DNA of 64,000 nt from Uloborus plumipes (taxonomy: Eukaryota; Arthropoda; Arachnida; Araneae; Uloboridae). Below are positions 25,211 to 37,096 of the stretch, one piece after another. The first letter of the stretch is position 1, and every line of letters starts with the position of its first letter. A model generated the notes under the pieces. That model did no database searches. It worked only from the letters and a program-made list of their open reading frames with translations, and was not told the origin of the DNA. The stretch is from positions 1 through 64,000 of the forward strand of contig JAXGGA010002346.1 of NCBI GenBank assembly GCA_038373865.1, in the 5' to 3' direction. The translations under genes were made by a program, and so were the position numbers.

Positions 25211-26569
25211 ATCATAAAATAAACATTGCCTGGAAAAGTATAGGCCTTTGAAACTATGGAGCTACTAAACACAAAATAAACAGTACACGGTAGTTCTTCC
25301 ACCCTCAAAGCATAGAATAAATAACCCCTATCACGGGTTTTGAAATAATTATGCAGATTTCTAATTGGAACTAAAGAAGATTACCTGAAAGGGCTCAAAA
25401 TAAAAACACAACTTAATTATTCCGCTACTAATCTTAGTTATTTTTGTAACGTGAACCAAACACCGATAAAATCATATTCTGTTCACATGTTTTGAAATTA
25501 AATAGTTGTTTCTAAAAATCTGATTTTACAGTGAAATGCACATGGAAAATCTTATCACGGATAAGAGGCAAATCAGCATTTATTTTTTGCTGTTATTCTA
25601 CTGGAACGCGACCTCAAATGTGGCTAAAAAAAGAAATCCTTGGGTCGGGAAAATTAGATTTAAATGCATGGTTTAAGAAAACGTTAATAGTAATCCCTTC
25701 AATACGTCTTATGCGCGATTCTCAGTAAACTCGTCATTTTCTATACAGAATCAGGTGTTCTGATGTTTTTTTGAAATGTTCGTATAATTACTATTCTATT
25801 GCTCTGGAAAAGAATTTATTTGGTTCGAAAGAGGGAAAATTAAAGTTTGGTTTTTTTCTGATAAATCATGACAGGGGGCAAGTCCACTGCCTAGTATAAG
25901 AGGCTTTTAGTTGCGTAATATTTGAAAAATTATTGGAACATAATTTGTTACGAAACTACCCATACATGTAGACACAAATCATGGCCATTATAAATAATAT
26001 GTCTCATAATTTAACACTAATAAAATCAAATACCGGAGGGCTGTTTTCGCAACGACGAAGATGCATACTTTCATCCCAAACGTGGCTCTGAAATTAAACT
26101 AAGTGGCGTTTTAACCCCGTTCTCAGCAATTTTAACAAATTCAGACTGATTACGTAAGCTTCATACCAAAAAACATTTGCAAGAGTAATATATTTATTCC
26201 GCTGCAGCTTTGAATTGGTGGCAGGGGACTGTTTTAAAAAACCCCGGACAGAACTCACATGATAATATTAAGTTTTAGAAATACGTAATTCGACCGTATT
26301 TCATAAAAATATTATTGCATTATTCTATTTTTACATATTAATTGCCAAATTTATGCACTGTTAATAGGTTTTTAGAAATATTACCTTTCAGTGTTAGACT
26401 ACACAATTGGGACTGCGTTTTTAGGACTTAGATAATTTCTAGAAAAAAAAATTATATTGCTATCGCCCCAAATACAATTGGCCTAACAAGTATTAATGCT
26501 TTACTTGAATTAAGAGCAATAATTACTTTATTACAAAAATACTTATCAGGCTTTCAGGGCCGGCATCAA

Positions 26570-27169
26570 TATGAAAAGGTATTTCCGGGCTTATACGCCG
26601 TGGTCGATGAGAAACATAAATATCATACGTTTCGTCAGACACTGCGGTCGACATCATCAGTGAGTAGTTTTGGTGAGACTGATGCGCTAGCTTCGGTCGC
26701 TCGGGTATTTAAGTGCACTGCTAATGGCGTGTTGGCTCCTGATTGATTGTTGTTTCTCTGGCCTTTGGAGCGGTCTGGATTCTGATTAGATGGATTTTCC
26801 GGAATGGGTAAGCCTCCGTCTATGTCTGGACCGTTATTGCGAGCGGATCTAAGGGCGGAATGCCATATTTTCGGTAAGTTGAAGTTCTCTTCTTTTCTAT
26901 TGAAGTTACGCGGATGCTTGAAAATTTCGATTTCTTCACGGGCATAGTAATGGGATTTCTGTGTCTCTAAATTTGATTTTGTGGACTCCTTGTTGACTGT
27001 GTTCGGCTACTGCTGACTTCTCATAGTGCCCTAACCGGCAATGACGTTCGTGCTCGGAAAGCTCACCAAAACTACTCACTGATGATGTCGAGCGCAGTGT
27101 CCGACGAAACGTTTGAGATTTATGTTTCTCATCGACCACGGCCTATAAGCCCGGAAATAGCTTTTCATA
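26570..27169 (-). mobile_element. Penelope-like element fragment with inverted terminal repeats
   Basis: The ends of about 110 bp are inverted copies: TATGAAAAGGTATTTCCGGG, GGTCGATGAGAAACATAAA and GTGAGTAGTTTTGGTGAG at the left are mirrored at the right. Between them, the minus strand reads ERHCRLGHYEKSAVAEHSQQ, then HKIKFRDTEI, and after a frameshift REEIEIFKHPRNFNRKEE. The SAVAEH pattern followed by ESIEI-KHP-NFNR is typical of the GIY-YIG endonuclease end of Penelope-like retroelements. Only the 3' end of the coding region remains. Confidence 0.7.
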
Positions 27170-27549
27170 CTTTATTACACTTTATTATTTTTAAAATATT
27201 CGTTCGGACAGTCCATTACGAGTTTTCAGAGAATCGCCCTTGTTAAATCTTTTTTTCTTTTTTTTTTTTAATCTGATACATTAAATTTTTAGACTGTTTA
27301 AAGTCGATACAGAGTAAAATAGCTAATCAATCAGCAAGTAATGATTTATCATTATCAGATATTTATTATAGTTATGATTTCCTGAAGGTTTTAATTGTGA
27401 GTTTTTTTTTCCCTCACATTTTTATCAAAAGGTTAAATTTTTCAAGTAAAATTAATTCATTTAGAAATGGTCAAAACTTTTTACTCTAGTGTTACTTCTT
27501 CTAAAACATTTTCCCAAAAGAATTATTTTACTGATTATATGATTCTTAA

Positions 27550-27794
27550 CCCGAGAAAGGTCGCGAGGGGCACGCAGTCATCCCATTCTTATCCAAACAC
27601 CTGTCGCAGGGTTAAAAGTTATCTGTAATCAATCACCCTTTCAGTAGCCTCTTATCCGGCATTTTCTTAAAGAGAATTAATGCACTTACTATTATTTATA
27701 ATTCAAATGTGGTTTTCTTCTAATTTGTAGAAAATGTTAGATAAAACTAATTGGGATTTCTTTCTTCACTGATTGGTGCACGCCTTCTTCCGGG
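27550..27794. mobile_element. piggyBac-like MITE, TTAA-flanked
   Basis: TTAA at 27546-27549 and 27795-27798 flank ends CCCGAGAAAGGTCGCG and CGCCTTCTTCCGGG, which are imperfect inverted repeats. The unit is 245 bp with no reading frame. Confidence 0.6.
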
Positions 27795-27989
27795 TTAAAT
27801 ACACATAACTTTTATTGTTTCGAATAAATTTAATATTTTACAATGCAATGTAGTAAAAAATGAAGAAGTTTTTACCAATAGAGAGCAAATAAAAAACAAT
27901 AATGGGTGTATTATAGCAATAAATATTTGAATTTGCGCGTTTAATCTAATGCATTACCTCAAAAGCTATAACTTTCACTAGTAACGGAA

Positions 27990-28792
27990 TCTATATACAT
28001 AAAAGACTACTTCTGAAACCGTATGTCCGGGGTAATCTTCCGAACTACTGGACCGATTTTAACCATTTTTGCACCGTTAGATAGCTACAGTAACAGAGAG
28101 CAGGATAAGCTATAATTTATTTCTAAAAAGCTTAGTTTAAAAAAGTTATTATGGAAAACAGTAAATTTCATTTAATTTCCCCATTAAATAATTAAATTTT
28201 CAGTGCATTGTTGCAAAAATTTGGTTGCCATGCAACAACAATATTAATAGTAATCATGGTGAAAATTTTGAACCTAGGCTTCGCTGGAGTAAGTATGAAA
28301 TTTATTGCTTTCTTAGGATTTTTATATTCATTTATGCCAATAATCGCTAACGTGGTAAATAAAAAGGGAATTGATTTTGGCAATAGTTAGAGAATAGAAA
28401 GTGTTTATAGTCAAAAAAATTTCTAAATTAGGTACATAAGATGTTTTCACCTCACCAATGTTGTCACGAGGATAGAAACTTATAATGGGACTTATTTAAC
28501 GAGTAATATTTGGAAATGGTTAATTTCAGTGCGATTGATACTGTAAATATATATTTATTTTAATATACCAAGCTTATAACATTTCCTATTTACTCAAACA
28601 TTATTTATAGCTTGCTATTTTTTTTTAGCTTGCATTATTTTTTTTTATAGTTTATCCATAACATAGCCATTGTTTACAGAAGTAGCCATTATGTTTATAG
28701 ATATGCACTTTAGTGTTGGGAAATTTATGAATGAGTTTCAATAAACCACCCTACACCCACAAAAACCCGGGCAGGGCCGGGTATCCGGCTAG
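27990..28792 (+). mobile_element. Helitron, non-autonomous
   Basis: The 5' end is TCTATATACATAAAAGACTAC and the 3' end CTAG. The insertion is between A (27989) and T (28793), as expected for Helitrons. A short hairpin (ACCCGGGCAGGGCCGGGT) lies just before the 3' end. The first 400 bp match the element at 51082, including GTCCGGGGTAATCTTC and TACTGGACCGATTTTAACCA. No Rep/helicase is encoded. Confidence 0.75.
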
Positions 28793-29637
28793 TGTTTGAT
28801 ATTTCATTCCTTCTGACAAAGTACCAAGTGCTAGAAAATTTTCTGAATGGAAAACATTTTTGACATCATCTCTAAAAGTAAAATATCTTTCTACAGCTCC
28901 ACTACGACCAGATTCAATCTTAAGGAATCGAATAAGACTTCTGGATTTTTTTTCTTGAAAAAAAAAGGGGGAGGGAGAGTCTACCGGTTCTGAAATCGCT
29001 TCTTCTGAGGAATTCATTTAGTGGCTCTAAATACATTAGCCACTGGAACTTCAATCACATCCTTCGCAGTTGATTTTCTAGGCGCTTTTGATGTCATTCC
29101 ATTTACGGTCTCAACTTCATTACTCACCCAGTTTATCCTTTAGACATTCTACAATTCGATTAACAACTTCAAGTATAAGAGAGGAGGTTTTTTCCTTCCT
29201 CTTCTAAGTTTCATTCATTAAAATTCTGAAGTAACAATTCTTAATGTTTTAAGAAAGATCATTTAATCTAATTTTCATTTAAAGGAGGGAAAGTTCATGT
29301 GATAAAAAGGGAAGTTCAGTTGCTCTTATGACTTGGAATAGTATAATGTGTGCCTGTGTATGAGTGTGTGCGTTGCATTATTTATTTTGCATGCACATTC
29401 ATTAAACCCTTTTCACTACCAGAATTTTTTAAAGAAGAAAATACATTTTTTAATGTATTAACTTCAGTGCAAATATGGAAAAAATGGGGGTGGGGGATTG
29501 CCAATGGGCTGAGCGTTCATTGAGGCATGCGAGTCTCTTGCTTCGGTATATTTTTCTGGAACACTTGTATCTCAGTGATAAAGAAATACTGATTAATTCA
29601 TCCTAGGAGAGCTTATCGCACACCGGCAACAGCAAGG

Positions 29638-29810
29638 CAGGCCCGTCATTAAGAGGGGGCAGGGGGGTCAATTGCCCCCCCCCCCCCGACTTTGAGAAAT
29701 CAATGTATTTACATATAAGTGGGCGTGGTTTTTGTTGTTTTCTGGTGAAATTGTATTGTGTTTTTACCCTTTGCCCCCCCCCCCTGGAAAAACTTGAAAT
29801 GACGTCCCTG
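29638..29810 (+). mobile_element. hAT MITE family M1, copy 1
   Basis: A 173-bp unit starts CAGGCCCGTCATT and ends TTGAAATGACGTCCCTG. It is flanked by a perfect 8-bp duplication CAGCAAGG (29630-29637, 29811-29818). Poly-C blocks sit near both ends. Confidence 0.9.
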
Positions 29811-30354
29811 CAGCAAGGGCACATTTCAAAAATTTTAGGAAAAAAGAGTACTAATTATTGATTTGAAATCTGAATTCGATTTTCTTTCTTATCGCAAATG
29901 TAGCGCAAATTAGTTCGCGTTATTGGTACGCAACAGCGTATTAACGATATAATCAATAATGATGATGATGATAAAATTTCAGTATTTAAAAATAACACTA
30001 GCTGCCAGGGCAGCTAGATTAGCTTCCTGCGGCATGTTGATGCATAACGTCCCCCTCTCTAACTTTTACCTCATTCTGAAGTTGTATTATTTGATATAAT
30101 TTAATGTTCAGTCGATTTCAAGACATACCACGCACGTGGCCCGGCGTTGCATGGGCACTTCGTGCCCTGAAAGTAGTGAGAAAAAAATTTAAAGAAACTA
30201 CTCCCCGCCAAGGCGGCTCGCTTACAGGCGCTTCACGCCTTTACTTTTTTCCTATATAAAAAAAATCATTCGAATTATTGAGATGCTTCGCGCCTTCAAG
30301 ATGGTGAGGAAAGTTTCAGTAAGTTCAGCTCGCTCAAAGGAGAAAAGCATACAT

Positions 30355-30871
30355 AGATACTCAGTTTTTAATATAAGTAGATGGCTCTTCAACAAATAAA
30401 TGTTTCATAATATTACCAGTAGCTAGCGATAAAAATTCTACGTAAGTGGCCCGCTTATGAGTTCCGTGTTTGATTTAGGTGTACCGCCACACCTAATTAA
30501 AGATACCGCATGTTAGGCGTGTACCGCCTTCATTCAAAATTCTCATTATGATTGTTATCACTGTTTCATAGCAACGACGGTTTGCAAGAATGGATTTCAT
30601 ATTTAATCATTTATTAGGCTTAATCGCTTTAAACTTGACTACTTATTAATTGATATCTTCGCTAATTAAAATCGTATAATTATATAGATTGAAACTAATG
30701 AAGCCTGAAAAATTACCGATCTATCGGTACCTGGTTCGACTTTCAGTTCATTGGCGTTCAGGAGAAAGAAGCGTGACATAGAAAGATAGTTAGAAAGAAA
30801 GATAGTTAGAAAGAAAGATAGTTAGAAAGAAAGATAGTTAGAAAGATACTCAGTTTTTAATATAAGTAGAT
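30355..30871. repeat. Direct repeats around a 16-bp tandem repeat
   Basis: AGATACTCAGTTTTTAATAT followed by AAGTAGAT occurs at 30355-30382 and 30844-30871. Just before the second copy lies a tandem array of GAAAGATAGTTAGAAA (16 bp, about four copies, 30779-30848). The pattern resembles two copies of one element's 3' end with a simple-repeat tail. Nearby, 30120-30310 carries recurring GGCGCTTCACGCC-type mini-hairpins. The family is not identified. Confidence 0.55.
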
Positions 30872-30991
30872 TTTTGAACCTTTACTACACGCTACCGATT
30901 TAGGCTACAAATAAACAAGTAACAAACATAACATAAGTATTTTAAGCATGTGTATGTTTGAATTAATCAGTCAAAAGTAATACAGTCGAAC

Positions 30992-31146
30992 CAGGTCCGT
31001 CATTTAGGGGGGGGGGCAGCTGACTTTGAGAAATCAATTAATTTGCATATAAGTGGGCGTGGTTTTTGTTGCTTTCTGGTGAAATTGTATTGTGTTTTTA
31101 CCCTTTGCCCCCCCCCCCCCTGGAAAAACTTGAAATGATGTCCCTG
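30992..31146 (+). mobile_element. hAT MITE family M1, copy 2
   Basis: It has the same sequence and orientation as 29638-29810, starting CAGGTCCGTCATTTAGG. The perfect 8-bp duplication is AGTCGAAC at 30984-30991 and 31147-31154. It is slightly shorter because of differences in the G/C runs. Confidence 0.9.
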
Positions 31147-32968
31147 AGTCGAACCTAGTTAATTCAAAACAGCTTAAAACGAATTACTGTTAAGACAAAC
31201 TACACTTGGGAGCCCCGTCCAATTTTTTGCTGTTTATTTTCAGCCGGATAAAACAAGTTATGGTTAAAACGAATTGGTTTCAAAGCTCTCTTTTGAGTTC
31301 GCTTTAACAAGATTTGACTTTATTTTATAAAAGTTTCGTTTTCTTTTCTTTTCTTGAGTAGTGTTCCTTTGTTACCGTAATGCAATATGTCTCGGTGGTT
31401 GCAAACGGGTTAAATTTCATGAGCCTAAACGTTTTCGTCATTTAATAGTGCTTGCATTATGTTTATTTTCAGTTCCATTCCATGTATGGGTATTAGCTCG
31501 AAATTAGGCTTTTCTCAACAATTAGCTAGAGGTTTTTTTTTCAAGTTTTTATGTTGTTTTACCGGCTTTTATCAAAAGAGAGCAAAGCATCTGTTGCTAT
31601 TAGAAAGTGCTTCAACATGTTCTGTGACACAGTAAAATGCATGGATTTTTTTAAAAAATGAATAACTTAGTTCTGGAAAATTCCAGAAATATGCAAATCA
31701 GAATATACTGGAAGAAGAAAATGAAGGGCATCACGCAACATCTTTAAAAAGAAGGAAAACTAATTTAAGCGATTGAGGAAGTTCTTGTGTTGGTCTGACC
31801 CACGGCCATTTTCTACTGATTTTTAACACATTATTTTAAAAGTTTTTTGCGAAAACAAATTGAAGTTAAACAACTTCCGTAAAGTAATATTTATATCTTA
31901 AAGTCTCTTTGTGTTTTTATAAAATTCAAAATTATTGCTCTGTGAATACAGCAATATGAATCTCAATTATTTTCTAAAAATATCTTCCACCAGCTAGTTT
32001 TAGAGCGGACGCAATATTCTAATAAGTTATCTATTCAAATTTATAGTGGACGGACTACTTTGTTTCATAAAAATCCTTTTATAAAATTAAACCGAGCGAA
32101 TAGCAAGCTTTTACTTTTAAATTTCAATAAACTTCGCCTTGAGTGTTAAATGAATGTAAATCGAAGAGAGTTATCAAACTTTTATGTGTCAGAAGTGAAT
32201 ATTTGGTTATTACAAATAGTCCTTTCTTTATAAATGTTCGCTTTTTAGCTGCATAGACCATCTTCGCCAAGAGCATGGTGCTCACATTGTACTGAAATAG
32301 CGTTTAGTATGTGACTTTATGTGTGTCAACAGGCTATATTGAGCACGGCAAATTTTACTTTGGGCTATTGGACAAGATATATCGTTTAAAAGCTCTAATG
32401 TAATTCGAAGTGCTCTATATTTTGTGCCTGTATGCTATTAGTTCAGTTTAGGTAGCGGAAACTTGAATTGGCTAGTTGCAAGACTAAACTAATTCTTCTA
32501 TCCTAAAGTTGATTCCAAGTGTTGTAGTTCATGCGGTAATTATGCAGCAATCAGGCCAATATTTCATTAAACCTTTTACATGCTTATTCTTCTCACTTTT
32601 ATTTCAGTAGTGATCGTGATTGTAACTGATTTTTCGAATTCTCAACCAATTCAATTTACGTCAGTAAAATATATATGTTGAAAACTTCATATTTCTGTTT
32701 CTTTAATTTGTTTGAACTTTCGTTGTGTATGTTTTTCAATAGTACTTGTCGCTTTAAAATTAATATAAATGTGATATATTCCTGTAAATATTTTAGTTTT
32801 CTCTAAAACATGTGATTTGAATGAGATTTAAGTTTTAAACAGTAAAAGTATTTGTAACAGTAACAAATTTGAATCATAGTGCACTCTTTCAATTAAAACT
32901 CATAATTCAATATCAAATTTTGCAATGCATTTTGAATTACAAAACGAAACATTTTTTTTTTCTTTTAG

Positions 32969-33079
32969 ATAACTCTTTGTACTGTTGGTTACGGGGATAC
33001 TGTTCCTATAACGTGGCCCGGAAAGTTGATAGCTGCGTTTTGCGCTTTACTTGGTATTTCCTTCTTTGCTCTGCCTGCC
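32969..33079 (+). CDS. KCNQ: KCNQ exon: selectivity filter and S6
   Basis: The exon has 37 codons in phase 0/0. The acceptor is tttttctttttag and the donor GCC|GTAAGT. It reads [16 protein letters not shown] and then S6 up to [17 protein letters not shown] at exon residues 5-10 is the K+ selectivity filter. The S6 hinge motif PAG is split: PA ends this exon and G starts the next. From memory, 111 bp is also the length of the matching vertebrate exon. Confidence 0.97.
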
Positions 33080-33398
33080 GTAAGTAAAGTATTCAATACT
33101 CAACATTTTAATCATTTTTTTCAAAAAATTTCTTTTCTGTTCATAAATAAGAATTGGTTCTGATTGTTGATATGGTATTATAGAGTAAGAATACCTGGCC
33201 TTTAAATTATCAATATTATATGCATTTATGTGCATATAATATTGATAATTTTGAGCTGTCTTCGTTTTATGTTGTAAAAATGATGCTCAGATGTACGCTG
33301 TTAGTGTGATTTTGAACCTAATTAGCTTTACCTTGTAATGCTCTCCGGCAAAGGCCTAAATCCGAGAATTAAGCTGCACTTTTTTTTTTTTTTTTTTG

Positions 33399-35778
33399 CA
33401 ACTGGGCAATTCCACGCGACTCACGTTACAATTTGACGCGATTTTACAAAAGTAAATGTTATATATATTAAAAAAATACCATGCCTGATTTAAATAAAGC
33501 TGTTGACAGTCATCTGGTATGCAGTGAGAACCTGTGGATGTCAGCATTTTAAATTTCAACAGAAATAGATGGTGTTTCAACCTTAATTTAACATCGTGAC
33601 TCACGTTACAAAAAAAAGGAACTCAAGTTTTTTGGATAACAAAAAACCTAAGATTCCTGCTCTTTCGGAATAATAAAATTTAAAAACTGCTTTTCATGGC
33701 ACAAAATATGTTTCTAAGTTATGATATATACGAAAATAAAGTTCATTCTGCCGTCACTAATTAAGTTAATCAATATCTTGAGTGTGACTCACGTTACATA
33801 GTTTCGTGACTCACGTTACATCTCCGTTTTAGTCCTTTACTTTCCATCTTATTTTGAAAATTTTGTGTAGAGATTTCACCTAAATTCAATTAAAATTAAT
33901 GCTTAATGGCTTGTTTTCTTTAGTTGATCAGTTTTAAATATAGTAAAACCTCTCCGAGCGGTCACTTTTACAAAGCGGCCACCCCTCTTAACGGCCAATT
34001 TTTCGCAGCACGAATTTTTTGTCCCATAGACCTAGGGTTAAAATTCTCCTTAGCAGCTGCCATCTAACCCCTCTGAACGGTCACAGAGTGGATTCATCAA
34101 TTCAATTTTCCAAAACATATGTTTGTCTTTTTTTTTTACACTACTTCCCGTATTTTCTCTGTGATTGCATTGTACTGATTTCAAATTCTCAATTCATACA
34201 TCTGAAAACTTTTACAGGATACTACACACCATTACATTTCATCTGATACCAATCATAACAATTAATGTTGCATAATGGCTGTAAAATTAATTATTGCTGT
34301 CAGAAGTAGGCTCTTCAAAGTACTTAATTTTCTCATCCACTACTGATGAATAATTAAATTTTACGCATCTCAAATAAGAGCAAGTGAGATGTTGAATGTG
34401 CTTTTTAAAATTTCTCTTATGTTCCGATTTTATATGTATATATATTTCTTTTCTTTCGCTCAAGCTAATTTTTTAAATCATTTTTGTTTAGATTTTCTTG
34501 GGATAAATAATTTTTTCAGCATGAGTTCGGTAGAAATTGAAATCTTCTTTTCAAATGTATATTACATTTACGGATGAGTATTGAGTAACTCACTTATATG
34601 ACTACAGTTTAACTATGAGGTGAATTAACGGAATTTCTCCTTGTTTTGGCGATTCTTCCTTCGAGTAGTTACATATTTGTATACTTGTTGAAGCAATATT
34701 TAAGAAGTTTGAATTTAACCAAAATTTCCTTTGAAAGTTTCATATGTTTATTTTTCAGCTCATATTGAATGGCTAGGGACAATATCCTTAGCTTTTCGAC
34801 TTTTCTCGTTAGACATTCTTTCATCCAGAGACAATGTTTCTGTTTACATGCAATGTACTTTCCTTCTTGCTTCAATTTTTCTCGGCACCTTTTCTGTCAT
34901 TCTGCGGTTACTCGTTAAATATTTTAAAAATTTCTTTTACTGGAATAAAAAACCTTTCTTAGATACGGAAGAAAAATATGTGCATGCATAAACACATGCT
35001 ACGCATTGGAAAGCTGAGGGCCAAAACAGGGACCCAGTGCACTAATTGAAAGATTATAAAACACTAAAGGAATTAAAATTACGCTATTTATATTTAATTT
35101 CATCAGTATTATTGATTATATATAGGTGTTTACAAGTGCTAACCCTCCCTTTAGACCCTAAAATACCATTAGGGCACATTAAATACTTTTAAGAAGTTAA
35201 TATTAGCTTGTATTGGCTGTAACTCACTTTTCGCGTGACTCACGTTACAAAATAAACATCCTTATTTTTTGTATAAAAAAGCAAAAAACTCTAAATTGGC
35301 CTATAATTTCTTTTTTGTAATATACATGAGTAGGAGAAACAGGAAAAAAAATTTCATTTATGAGCTATAAAATTTGGAAATATTAAAAAAATTAAGTTTT
35401 CATGACTCACGTTACACAAAGTTTAATGGTTTAAAAACTACTTTAAAAAAATATTTTAAGAATAAATTTCAAAATGTACTATTAATAATTGTTTTCTTAT
35501 CGAATAAATCTGCCAGGAAGAAATGCAGTTAAATTGCGGAAACATGCTAAACCAATAAAATATGCTCGTTTAAAATTGTGTCTAGCAGAGAGAAACTTTT
35601 ACAAGATGTGAGCTCATAGAACAAGTTCTCTTACAAAAAGAAAATGATTCACCTGAAGTTACCTTATTCTAATTTGTAAACTTCAATCAATATAGAGAAC
35701 GTACAAAAAAAATTAACACAATTTTTCAACATTTTTTTTTAACACCGAGTTCCCATTTTGCCTGGAATTGCCCAACTG
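33399..35778. mobile_element. Word-repeat inverted-repeat transposon A
   Basis: The left end CAACTGGGCAATTCCACGC is mirrored (three mismatches) by GCCTGGAATTGCCCAACTG ending at 35778. The exact 13-mer GACTCACGTTACA occurs six times, all on the + strand: 33418, 33598, 33786, 33808, 35237 and 35404. Four lie in the first 420 bp and two in the last 545 bp. The first abuts the terminal repeat. The core carries a fragment of another element (AGCGGTCACTTTTACAAAGC near 33956). No transposase is recognised. Confidence 0.75.
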
Positions 35779-36351
35779 TGTAAAAAATTCTATGCTGTAC
35801 ATAAAACATAACAACTCATGCTGAGCTACGTAGTGATAAGAATACAACATGTACTAGGAGTACTACTGTATCCTTAATTCTGCGCTTCGCTTTCATTTGG
35901 ATAAGCCTCGAAATAAGATACATTTTATGTAAGTAAAGGAAGAAAGAATACAGGAATAAAACAGAAACTCATCACCCTTAGGGCTAAGACAGAAACATGC
36001 AACATAGGAATGTTCTATGTATCGAGAGCTAATTGCAAAATTTTTTCCCGCGACAGTAAATTCCTCAGTTCTAAATCAGACTTAACGTAGTATTCATACT
36101 TAAACGTCGAATTTTGAAATTCTAAGTCAACTAAATTCGATTGAGTTAATGGAGACCAATTAAACAAAAATTAATGCAGTATTTTCAATTTAAATAAAAA
36201 ATAAGTTTCTGACTCTTGTCTGAGAATCATTGAATGCAGGGGGAAAATGGAACGATCAGGATTCAATAATTTAGTGTACCCTACAATATCGAATTCCAAA
36301 AAAGAATTATTTTACTTACCGTTCTCCTAGTTTTATTTATTTTTTCCTTAA

Positions 36352-36864
36352 CCCATTAATGCCTATCGTCCCTTTTTAGGGACGGTCAAAAAAAGGGTCT
36401 GAATTTCCCCCAAATGACCATTTCAACCAAATAATGGTATTCAATGAGCACCTTAGTATTGTGTCAATTCGTTATTAACAGATTGCAGCACATAACCATT
36501 TTAAAGTGTGCTCTGTAGCAGTTTTAATATGACCTTTATCAAAAATGACATCGTTCACAATCTCAAGGAAAGAAGCTAAGTTTTCAAAGTTATTTCCAGC
36601 TTCCCAGTTTATGTCAATTGCTGCTTTTATTTCTTCTTATAAAATGTCTTTTTAGATATTTTATCGTAGGCAGAAAAATGTTTTAGTAAAAACAGTATGT
36701 ACCCTCTGGGGTCTATCGTAACTTTTAAGGGACGATTTTTCTTTTCTTAATAAAAAATTTATTTTTCACATAATATTTTTTTTATTATTTTTCCTGTCCA
36801 TTAAGCACTGTTTGTAACCAGTATACAAAATATCTTTGAAAAAAAAATGTCAGGCATTAATGGG
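36352..36864. mobile_element. piggyBac-like MITE next to a KCNQ acceptor
   Basis: TTAA at 36348-36351 and 36865-36868 flank perfect ends CCCATTAATGCC and GGCATTAATGGG. Internal CGTCCCTTTTTAGGGACG (about 36368-36385) and the related CGTAACTTTTAAGGGACGA near 36717 repeat a hairpin word. The element is 513 bp. Its right target site ends 21 bp before the first base of exon 36890. Confidence 0.85.
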
Positions 36865-36889
36865 TTAAGAAACGTATTCTCTCTCTCAG

Positions 36890-37074
36890 GGGATCTTGGG
36901 TTCAGGCTTTGCCCTTAAAGTCCAACAGCAGCAACGTCAGAAGCACATGATCCGACGTCGTGTTCCTGCGGCCAACCTAATCCAGTGTCTCTGGAGGTGC
37001 TACGCCGCAGACGAGAATTCCATGTCTGTGGCCACCTGGAAGATACACCAACTGCCACTACCCAGCCCTCCTGC
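36890..37074 (+). CDS. KCNQ: KCNQ exon: end of S6 and calmodulin-binding helix A
   Basis: The acceptor is attctctctctcag and the donor CTGC|GTAAGT. There are 61 codons, then two bases (GC) of a split Ala codon. It begins [11 protein letters not shown], the invariant KCNQ lower S6, followed by the basic [15 protein letters not shown]. Helix A has the IQ-type motif [11 protein letters not shown] (residues 29-39), which binds calmodulin in this family. It continues [13 protein letters not shown], as in KCNQ5 and arthropod KCNQ. It ends in phase 2. A MITE lies just upstream and a minisatellite just downstream. Confidence 0.97.
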
Positions 37075-37096
37075 GTAAGTGTCAAGACCCCACTTC

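Larger units (their letters stand above)
9053..32968 (+). other. KCNQ: KCNQ intron (23.9 kb)
   Basis: This is the longest complete intron here. It is filled by DNA transposons, MITEs, a Penelope-like fragment, a Helitron, minisatellites and a tRNA-Ala remnant, listed separately. The stretches 9180-10380, 12050-13460, 17610-18360, 18510-19770, 22265-23500, 25230-26560, 28800-29630 and 31150-32960 are AT-rich and show no gene I can support. There is a GC-rich patch at about 10384-10480. Confidence 0.85.
33080..36889 (+). other. KCNQ: KCNQ intron (3.8 kb)
   Basis: It is almost wholly made of a 2.4-kb word-repeat transposon (33399-35778) and a piggyBac-like MITE that reaches to about 25 bp before the acceptor. 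The stretch 35780-36345 is AT-rich and shows nothing I recognise. Confidence 0.85.

Noticed and set aside
28751..29210. Minus-strand frames (RSLIRFLKIESGRSGAVERYF and VEVPVANVFRATK-like pieces)
   Set aside because: The first overlaps a Helitron end, and the pieces are in different frames with stops. It may be an old gene fragment, but I cannot name a family.
34731..34991. Hydrophobic frame after a tttttcag acceptor-like site (AHIEWLGTISLAFRLFSL), faintly like an XK-type membrane segment
   Set aside because: It lies inside transposon A, shows no codon bias, has no matching neighbour exon and only a weak resemblance.
33418..35416. CRISPR-like spaced repeats (GACTCACGTTACA)
   Set aside because: The spacing is irregular, the repeat is short, and it lies in a eukaryotic transposon. 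It is not a CRISPR array.
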